DNA of 11,361 nt, taken from NCBI GenBank assembly GCA_038133505.1, contig JAYPTI010000107.1, forward strand, positions 1-11,361. The letters are read 5' to 3'. This DNA is from JAYQUR01 sp038133505. GTDB taxonomy: Bacteria > Pseudomonadota > Alphaproteobacteria > MPNO01 > UBA830. Position 1 is the first letter of the stretch. Every line of letters begins with the position of its first letter. The translations under genes were made by a program, and so were the position numbers. A model generated the notes under the pieces. That model searched no databases. It had not been told where the DNA came from and saw only the letters and a program-made list of their open reading frames with translations. This document shows positions 7,059 through 11,361 of this stretch, piece after piece.

Positions 7059-8117
7059 ATGGACCGTCCGGCGTCAGGCAGCATCGGAGAACTGAACGAC
7101 CGCTCGCGCGATATTTTTCGCGAGATCGTCGAGGCGTACGTCGAATCCGGCGAACCGGTCGGCTCGCGCACGCTGTCGCGGCGGCTCGACAATCCGCTGT
7201 CGCCCGCGACGATCCGGAACGTCATGGCGGATCTCGAGGATATGGGCCTGCTCTACGCGCCGCACACGTCGGCGGGGCGCCTGCCGACCGACGCGGGGCT
7301 GCGCCTGTTCGTCGACGGGCTGCTGGAGATCGGCGACCTGTCGAGCGAGGAGCGCGAGAGTATCGAGGCGCGCTGCCGGCCGCACGGCATGAACCTGACC
7401 GAGGCGCTGGGCGAGGCGACGACGCTGCTGTCGGGGCTCGCCCAATGCGCCGGGCTCGTGATCGCGCCCAAGACGGGCCGGCCTCTCAAGCATATCGAGT
7501 TCGTCAATATCGGGGACGGCCGCGCGCTCGCCGTGCTCGTCACCGACGACGGCTTCGTCGAGAACCGGCTGATAGACCTGCCGGCGGGCACGCCGCCGTC
7601 TGCGCTGGTGCAGGCCTCCAACTATCTGAACGCGCGGCTCGGCGGCAAGACCATCGACGCCGCGCGGCGTTCTGTCTCGGATGAAATCGCGACCCGGCGC
7701 GCGGCGATCGACGAGATCACCGCCGGGCTCGTGGAAGCCGGGCTCGCGGCCTGGACCGGCGGCGACGGGCCGGGCGCCTCGCTGATCGTCAAGGGCCAGT
7801 CGCGCCTCCTCGACGAGGTCTCGGCAATCCAGGACCTCGAGCGCGTCCGCGGGCTGTTCCATGCGCTGGAGACCGAAGAGCTCCTCGTCAAGCTGCTCGA
7901 CATGACCGACACGGCCGACGGCGTGCAGATTTTCATCGGCGCCGAGAACACGCTGTTCGACCAGGCCGGCTGCTCGCTGATCGTCGCGCCGTTCAAAGGC
8001 GACCGCCAGACGATCGTCGGCGCGATCGGGGTTATTGGCCCGACGCGCTTGAATTATGCCCGGATCATTCCCATGGTTGACTATACCGCCCGCGTCATCG
8101 ACCGCATCATCGGCTGA
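7059..8117 (+). CDS. hrcA: heat-inducible transcription repressor HrcA
   Basis: The 352-residue protein is a full-length HrcA, the repressor that binds CIRCE operators upstream of chaperone genes and depends on GroEL for activity. The N-terminal winged-helix domain (about 14-75) carries RSRDIFREIVEAYVESGEPVG, SRTLSRRL and LSPATIRNVMADLEDMGLL, followed by HTSAGRLPTDAGLRLFVD (69-86), the family's most conserved block. A GAF-like dimerisation region and the typical end (IVGAIGVIGPTRLNYARIIPMVDYTARVID) follow. I chose the ATG at 7059 because GGAG lies 6 bases upstream; an in-frame TTG at 7008 is part of the promoter. grpE follows 38 bases downstream, an arrangement common in alphaproteobacteria. 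Base composition is strikingly GC-rich (about 80% in 7261-7320 by count). Confidence 0.96.
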   Translation: MDRPASGSIGELNDRSRDIFREIVEAYVESGEPVGSRTLSRRLDNPLSPATIRNVMADLEDMGLLYAPHTSAGRLPTDAGLRLFVDGLLEIGDLSSEERESIEARCRPHGMNLTEALGEATTLLSGLAQCAGLVIAPKTGRPLKHIEFVNIGDGRALAVLVTDDGFVENRLIDLPAGTPPSALVQASNYLNARLGGKTIDAARRSVSDEIATRRAAIDEITAGLVEAGLAAWTGGDGPGASLIVKGQSRLLDEVSAIQDLERVRGLFHALETEELLVKLLDMTDTADGVQIFIGAENTLFDQAGCSLIVAPFKGDRQTIVGAIGVIGPTRLNYARIIPMVDYTARVIDRIIG

Positions 8118-8155
8118 CCGGGCCCCCAGAAGCCGAAGAAACGGAAAGCGCAGAC

Positions 8156-8791
8156 GTGACGGATCAGAACGAAAACAAGCCGGAAGACAACGCCGCCGAG
8201 ACGCCCGAAGCGGGGACCGGCGCCGCGGGCGGGCCGGGCACGGAAGCCGCAGCGAACGATGCCGGGGGACCGGGGCGGGCGGAAGACGCGCCCGATCCGA
8301 AGGCGGAGATCGCGGACCTTAAGGACAAGCTTCTGCGCGCGCTGGCGGAAACGGAAAATCTGCGCCGCCGCTCGCAGAAGGAACGCGAGGACGCGCTGAA
8401 ATACGCCGCGTCCAATTTCGCGCGCGACATGCTCACCGTCGCAGACAACCTGCGGCGCGCCATCGATTCGATTCCCGAGAACGGCGATCCCGACGGCACG
8501 GCGCTGGTCGCCTTTATCGAAGGCGTGTCGCTTACCGAAAAGGAATTGCTGTCCACGCTGGAACGCCACGGCATCGAAAAGATCGATCCGATGGGCCAGA
8601 AGTTCGATCCGCAGTTCCACGAGGCCATGTTCGAAGCGCCCGTTCCCGGCGCCGAGACAGGCACCGTGTTCCAGGTCGTGGAGACCGGCTATCTGATCCA
8701 CGGTCGCCTGCTGAGACCGGCCAAGGTCGGCGTCGCCAAGGCGGCGCCGGAGCCTACCGAGCCCGGCGAACAGGTCGACACGAAAGCCTGA
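8156..8791 (+). CDS. grpE: nucleotide exchange factor GrpE
   Basis: The 211-residue protein is GrpE, the DnaK co-chaperone that releases ADP from DnaK as a dimer. The first 45 or so residues are low-complexity, acidic and Gly/Ala-rich. A long helix (about 48-85, with IADLKDKLLRALAETENLRRR) forms the dimer stalk, and the C-terminal domain has FDPQFHEAMFEAP and VFQVVETGYLIHGRLLRPAKVGV, the GrpE signature. The start is a GTG at 8156 preceded by a modest purine-rich GGAAAG. It is 38 bases after hrcA and probably co-transcribed. dnaK, the usual partner, is not immediately downstream; an egtB-like gene comes next after 145 bases. Confidence 0.95.
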   Translation: MTDQNENKPEDNAAETPEAGTGAAGGPGTEAAANDAGGPGRAEDAPDPKAEIADLKDKLLRALAETENLRRRSQKEREDALKYAASNFARDMLTVADNLRRAIDSIPENGDPDGTALVAFIEGVSLTEKELLSTLERHGIEKIDPMGQKFDPQFHEAMFEAPVPGAETGTVFQVVETGYLIHGRLLRPAKVGVAKAAPEPTEPGEQVDTKA

Positions 8792-8823
8792 GCGCGCGCG
8801 CCGGAAAACATCCGACGCATCGG

Positions 8824-8852
8824 TTGTGAACGTAGCGGTGCTGGGATAGGTT
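8824..8852 (+). promoter_or_regulatory. possible promoter for egtB
   Basis: TTGTGA (8824-8829) is followed after 17 bases by TAGGTT (8847-8852). Matches to TTGACA and TATAAT are four and three of six. The octamer GATAGGTT around the -10 is the same as at the proposed promoter of the LpoA-like gene, also at 17-base spacing. The leader to the egtB ATG would be about 78 bases and contains the inverted repeat at 8876-8898. This is a weak call from spacing and recurrence. Confidence 0.28.
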
Positions 8853-8875
8853 TCCCGCCACTCGCACTCGACGCC

Positions 8876-8898
8876 CCGGGCACCGGCGTTCTGCCCGG
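8876..8898. repeat. inverted repeat between grpE and egtB
   Basis: CCGGGCA (8876-8882) and TGCCCGG (8892-8898) are perfect 7-base arms around a 9-base loop. It could be a terminator-like hairpin for hrcA-grpE or a structure in the egtB leader. No T-run follows, so a classical Rho-independent terminator is unlikely. In this GC-rich sequence a chance hairpin cannot be excluded. Confidence 0.35.
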
Positions 8899-8936
8899 CG
8901 CCCTTCACGATCCCTGTGCGGCGCCCGGAGAGCCAG

Positions 8937-9518
8937 ATGCCGACCGAGCCCAAGACCCGGATTTCGATTTCGGCCCCGTCCCCGGCCGCGACCCCCGACG
9001 CGCTGGCAAAGCGGTACGCGGACGTGCGTGCGCTCACCGAAGCGATCGCCGCGCCGCTGTCCCCGGAGGACCAGCAGGTCCAGTCGATGGACGACGTCAG
9101 GCTGACGAAGTGGCATCTCGCGCACGTAACCTGGTTCTTCGAGACGTTCCTGCTGCGGCCGAACGTCGCCGGTTACGAAGAATTCCACTCCGATTTCAAC
9201 TACCTGTTCAATTCGTATTACGAGGGCGTGGGTCCGCGCCACGCGCGGCCGAAGCGCGGGCTGCTGACGCGCCCGTCGCTGGATGACGTGCTGGCCTACC
9301 GCGCGCACGTAGACGCCGCGATGGCCGGCATGATCGAGAGCCTGAATCCGGATGACGGCGCCGTCGTCGCCCTGATCGACCTCGGTCTCAACCACGAGCA
9401 GCAGCACCAGGAACTGGCGCTGATGGACATCAAGCACGTGCTGTCGTGCAACCCGATGGACGTCGCGTATCGGCGCAAGGAGCCCGTCGGCTTGCGGACG
9501 ACGCATCCGCTCGCCTGA
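8937..9518 (+). CDS. N-terminal EgtB fragment, DinB-like iron-binding domain
   Basis: This is what would be translated without readthrough: 193 residues ending at the TGA. It contains the whole DinB-like four-helix domain with histidines H60/H63 and H153/H157, but none of the C-terminal domain that helps form the EgtB active site, so it is unlikely to make ergothioneine sulfoxide alone. Confidence 0.7.
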   Translation: MPTEPKTRISISAPSPAATPDALAKRYADVRALTEAIAAPLSPEDQQVQSMDDVRLTKWHLAHVTWFFETFLLRPNVAGYEEFHSDFNYLFNSYYEGVGPRHARPKRGLLTRPSLDDVLAYRAHVDAAMAGMIESLNPDDGAVVALIDLGLNHEQQHQELALMDIKHVLSCNPMDVAYRRKEPVGLRTTHPLA

Positions 9519-9599
9519 TTCGATCTGCGCGGCGGCATTTACGCGATCGGCCATGGCGACGACGGCTTCGCCTTCGACAACGAAGGCCCGGCGCACGAA

Positions 9600-10265
9600 G
9601 TGCTGGTGCGCGATTACAGGATCGCCTCCCGGCCGGTGACGAACGGCGAGTTCGCGGACTTCATCGAAGCCGGCGGATACCGGCGGCCGGAATTCTGGCA
9701 CGCCGACGGATGGGCGACGGTCAATGCCGAAGGCTGGGAAGCCCCGCTCTACTGGCGCGCCGCCGACGACGGGAGCTGGAACGAATTCACGCTGGCGGGC
9801 GTCTGCCCGCTCTATCATGACGCGCCGGTCTGCCATGTAAGCTTCTACGAAGCGTCGGCCTACGCATCGTGGGCGGGCAAGCGCCTGCCGACCGAGGCCG
9901 AGTGGGAGATCGCCGCCAGGCGCTTCGGCGTCGGCGACGCCGCGGAAAGCGCGGCCAACCGGATGGCCGCGGGCTTCCTGCGCCCGATGCCGGCGGGCGA
10001 CGCGCCGGACGACGCGGCGGGAGAGGGACCGGCGCAGATGATGGGCGATGTCTGGGAATGGATCGAGAGCGCCTATTCGCCCTACCCGGGCTTCGAGCCT
10101 GCGGCGGGCGCGGTCGGCGAATACAACGGCAAGTTCATGATCAACCAGATGGTGCTGCGCGGCGCAAGCTGCGGCACGCCGCCCGGTCACGCGCGGGTCA
10201 GCTACCGCAATTTCTTCTATCCGCACCAGCGCTGGGCCTTCTCCGGCTTCCGGCTTGCGGAATAA
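9600..10265 (+). CDS. C-terminal EgtB fragment, FGE-sulfatase-like domain
   Basis: This is the remainder of the same frame after the TGA. Codons 195-221 continue the conserved domain (RGGIYAIGHGDDGFAFDNE) without any ATG or GTG, so the first usual start, GTG at 9600, would delete the conserved beginning of the domain. No Shine-Dalgarno sequence precedes it. Independent translation is therefore doubtful. This fragment is better read as the 3' part of egtB. Confidence 0.45.
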   Translation: MLVRDYRIASRPVTNGEFADFIEAGGYRRPEFWHADGWATVNAEGWEAPLYWRAADDGSWNEFTLAGVCPLYHDAPVCHVSFYEASAYASWAGKRLPTEAEWEIAARRFGVGDAAESAANRMAAGFLRPMPAGDAPDDAAGEGPAQMMGDVWEWIESAYSPYPGFEPAAGAVGEYNGKFMINQMVLRGASCGTPPGHARVSYRNFFYPHQRWAFSGFRLAE

Positions 10266-10277
10266 CAAATAAACAGC

Positions 10278-10763
10278 ATGCCGCTCTCGGACGGTTTCAA
10301 CTTCGACCGGGACGCGCTCGCTGCTTTCTGCGACGAGCGTCTCGGCGTCTCGCAGAGTTCACCGGCGCACAGCACATACCGGCAAATTCTGGAGATGCTC
10401 GATAATGAACCTCCGCCGGGCCTGGAAGGCCTCAAAGCGGCGTTTGCGATTGGCCTCAAACTAATCGAGGCCGATAAAGCCGAGACCCGAGACAATCAAT
10501 ACGAACACTCCCTCTTTCTCAACGGAACCGCACTCGCGCTTGTGCGCTGGTTACGGAGCAATTCGAATGACCCTAACGATCTCCGCTTACTCGAAGGTGC
10601 CGTTCTAAATTCATGCGGCATCGCTCTGCGCCGACTGAACCGTTGGGAGGACGCGCTGGATGCCTACACGGAACTGGCAGCTTTGATGGACGATCCGGCC
10701 AACGACTCCATCGAAGCAATCAGCGTTTTAGCAATGGCCCATGATGGCATAGGCGATGTTTAG
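10278..10763 (+). CDS. N-terminal fragment of the TPR-like gene
   Basis: This is the 161-residue product expected if the TAG is not read through. It keeps the N-terminal helices and the recognisable TPR motif. The 62 codons after the TAG contain a possible ATG- or GTG-led remnant (GTG at 10767), which has no ribosome-binding site. Confidence 0.5.
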   Translation: MPLSDGFNFDRDALAAFCDERLGVSQSSPAHSTYRQILEMLDNEPPPGLEGLKAAFAIGLKLIEADKAETRDNQYEHSLFLNGTALALVRWLRSNSNDPNDLRLLEGAVLNSCGIALRRLNRWEDALDAYTELAALMDDPANDSIEAISVLAMAHDGIGDV

Positions 10764-10952
10764 GATGTGCTTGGCAATTGTGAAGCCCGCGATCATGCGT
10801 GGATGCGCGCGCGGCTACTTTTTCAACGGATCGTGAATGGATTCGAGATCGGCATCAAAACCCGTCTCGACGAGCACGAAAACGTAAGGATTCTCCTCCA
10901 GGACGTAATCGACAAACAAGAAGAGGTCAAAGCCAAACCGCCCGACGCTTGA
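10278..10952 (+). pseudogene. TPR-like hypothetical protein interrupted by in-frame TAG
   Basis: A frame of 225 codons runs from ATG 10278 to TGA 10950-10952 and is interrupted only by TAG at codon 162 (10761-10763). I do not recognise a named family. The middle has a clear TPR-type helix pair (NSCGIALRRLNRWEDALDAY, about 112-131), a second helical repeat spans about 132-161 (YTELAALMDDPANDSIEAIS, then AMAHDGIGDV), and the frame beyond the TAG continues in similar style (CEARDHAWMRARLLFQRIVN). No Shine-Dalgarno sequence precedes the ATG, only AACAAATAAACAGC after the egtB TAA 12 bases upstream. Base composition drops to about 48-58% GC in three 60-base lines I counted (10441-10620), against far higher values in hrcA, with AT-ending codons such as TTA and AAA. 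This suggests foreign origin, relaxed selection, or both. No function is assigned. Confidence 0.6.
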
Positions 10953-10962
10953 TCTCGATCAA
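10949..10962. promoter_or_regulatory. FNR/FixK-type binding site (TTGAT-N4-ATCAA)
   Basis: TTGATCTCGATCAA is an exact match to the FNR/FixK consensus half-sites, and the symmetry extends one base on each side (C...G, 10948-10963). It overlaps the TGA of the TPR-like gene. Its centre (10955.5) is about 68 bases before the VOC-gene ATG at 11024. An activator bound at -41.5 would place the transcription start near 10997, with GACACT (10985-10990) as a weak -10. This suggests oxygen- or redox-linked control of the VOC gene by an FNR/FixK-family regulator. It could instead be a short hairpin. No other such site is visible in the window. Confidence 0.55.
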
Positions 10963-11023
10963 GTCGCGCGGCCTGCGACTACGGGACACTTCGCTGTCAA
11001 CAAGACGGATAGGGAGTTCCGCC

Positions 11024-11361
11024 ATGCCTGCCCTCGACGCCCCGGCCCGTGCGCCGCGTATCCAGTTCAGCCATTTCGGCATCAACGTTCGCGACCTCCA
11101 GAAGATGGAGGATTTCTACACCCGCGTCGTCGGCTTCCAGGTGACCGACCGCGGCTCGGTCGACGCGCTGGGCCTGACGCTGACCTTCATGAGCATGGAC
11201 CCGGTGGAACATCACCAGTTCGTCATCTGCAGCGGCAACGAAGACGAGTTGGGCGAGAACAAGCGTAACGCGTTCTTCGGCGGGCCGATCAACCAACTGT
11301 CGTTCCGGCTCGAATCGCTCGACGACCTCCGCATCATTTACAACCGCCTTGCCGAGGAGAA
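11024..11361 (+). CDS. VOC-family (glyoxalase/extradiol dioxygenase-like) protein, 3' end cut off
   Basis: The 112 complete codons seen here encode the first part of a vicinal-oxygen-chelate fold protein. Residues 14-38 (QFSHFGINVRDLQKMEDFYT, then RVVGFQV) form the opening beta-alpha unit, with H17 as the expected first metal ligand. GLTLTFMSMDPVEHHQFVI (50-68) forms the strand region with H63/H64, and PINQLSFRLESLDDLRIIYN (89-108) begins the second repeat. Q91 stands where many members have His. The family includes glyoxalase I, extradiol dioxygenases and resistance proteins, and the substrate cannot be read from this part. The ATG at 11024 is supported by AGGGAG 7 bases upstream. The gene lies 71 bases after the TPR-like gene, downstream of an FNR-type box, and runs off the window. 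Confidence 0.85.
   Translation, partial: MPALDAPARAPRIQFSHFGINVRDLQKMEDFYTRVVGFQVTDRGSVDALGLTLTFMSMDPVEHHQFVICSGNEDELGENKRNAFFGGPINQLSFRLESLDDLRIIYNRLAEE

Larger units (their letters stand above)
8937..10265 (+). pseudogene. egtB: egtB (ergothioneine sulfoxide synthase) interrupted by in-frame TGA
   Basis: One reading frame of 443 codons, including the final TAA, encodes both EgtB domains, but codon 194 is TGA (9516-9518). EgtB is a non-heme iron enzyme joining trimethylhistidine (hercynine) to cysteine or gamma-glutamylcysteine with oxygen to give the sulfoxide precursor of ergothioneine. The N-terminal DinB-like domain has KWHLAHVTWFFE (58-69) and NHEQQHQE (152-159), holding the likely iron-binding histidines. 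The C-terminal formylglycine-generating-enzyme-like domain has IGHGDDGFAFDNE, VSFYEASAYASWAGKRLPTE (301-320) and YPHQRWAFSGFRLA at the end. Reading the TGA as one residue gives a 442-residue protein of normal length with no frameshift. The stop sits where the family usually has Trp in W-x-x-[F/L]-x-G-G, so TGG to TGA is the simplest change. The ATG at 8937 has GGAG 6 bases upstream. No egtD partner is visible in this window. Confidence 0.85.

Noticed and set aside
7074..7862. 262-codon minus-strand frame opposite hrcA
   Set aside because: It is Arg-rich, has no motifs, and lies fully inside the well-conserved hrcA.
8826..8849. Seven-codon GTG-initiated leader peptide upstream of egtB
   Set aside because: It is too short, lacks a ribosome-binding site and shows no regulatory amino-acid run; chance is the simpler explanation.
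9516..9518. Selenocysteine insertion at the EgtB TGA
   Set aside because: The position corresponds to a usual Trp in the linker and not to a catalytic cysteine, and I see no clear SECIS-like hairpin immediately after it.
8754..10268. 504-codon open frame on the minus strand opposite egtB
   Set aside because: It is rich in Arg, Ala, Gly and His with no domain motifs and mirrors the codon structure of the plus-strand egtB frame, whose translation is clearly conserved. Long antisense frames are expected at this GC content.
1..11361. CRISPR arrays, tRNA or rRNA genes, insertion sequences
   Set aside because: I found no spaced direct repeats, no tRNA-like cloverleaf or rRNA sequence, and no transposase-like frame with terminal repeats in the window.

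Overview
The window is a compact, GC-rich stretch of bacterial chromosome. Gene content and order (an hrcA-grpE pair divergent from rph, an rph-rdgB-hemW block, and an rsmI/yraN block divergent from an LpoA-like lipoprotein gene) suggest an alphaproteobacterium, perhaps Rhodospirillales-like; that placement is inferred from gene families and layout only. TGA works as an ordinary stop in most genes here, several times inside ATGA/GTGA/TGATG junctions, so the standard bacterial code applies.

Positions 1-2829 (minus strand) hold an operon-like run read right to left: rsmI (16S rRNA 2'-O-methyltransferase), yraN (UPF0102 nuclease-fold protein), a two-BON-domain lipoprotein resembling DolP, and a SirB1-type transglutaminase-like/TPR protein. 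A possible terminator hairpin lies beyond the last gene. Divergent from rsmI, at 2894-4354, is a lipoprotein with a proline-rich linker and a periplasmic-binding fold (LpoA/LppC-like). RsmI, LpoA, YraN and DolP also sit together in E. coli, so this is a conserved envelope and translation neighbourhood. Positions 4347-6897 (minus strand) hold rph, rdgB and hemW, coupled by 1-4 base overlaps. HemW meets the LpoA-like gene tail to tail with an 8-base overlap.

Positions 6898-7058 are a divergent promoter region with a good sigma70-like promoter for hrcA. hrcA and grpE follow on the plus strand, but dnaK does not come next and no CIRCE operator is visible. Instead, plus-strand accessory-looking genes occupy 8937-11361: an ergothioneine sulfoxide synthase gene (egtB) interrupted by one in-frame TGA between its two domains, an AT-richer TPR-like gene interrupted by one in-frame TAG, and the start of a VOC-family (glyoxalase/dioxygenase) gene cut by the window edge. 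A perfect FNR/FixK-type palindrome (TTGAT-N4-ATCAA) overlaps the end of the TPR gene and lies upstream of the VOC gene.

The most notable features are the two consecutive genes each broken by a single stop codon with the frame otherwise intact, and the FNR-like box. I do not see an undescribed multi-gene system. The two interrupted genes could be recent pseudogenes, sequence errors or readthrough genes, and the sequence alone cannot decide which.
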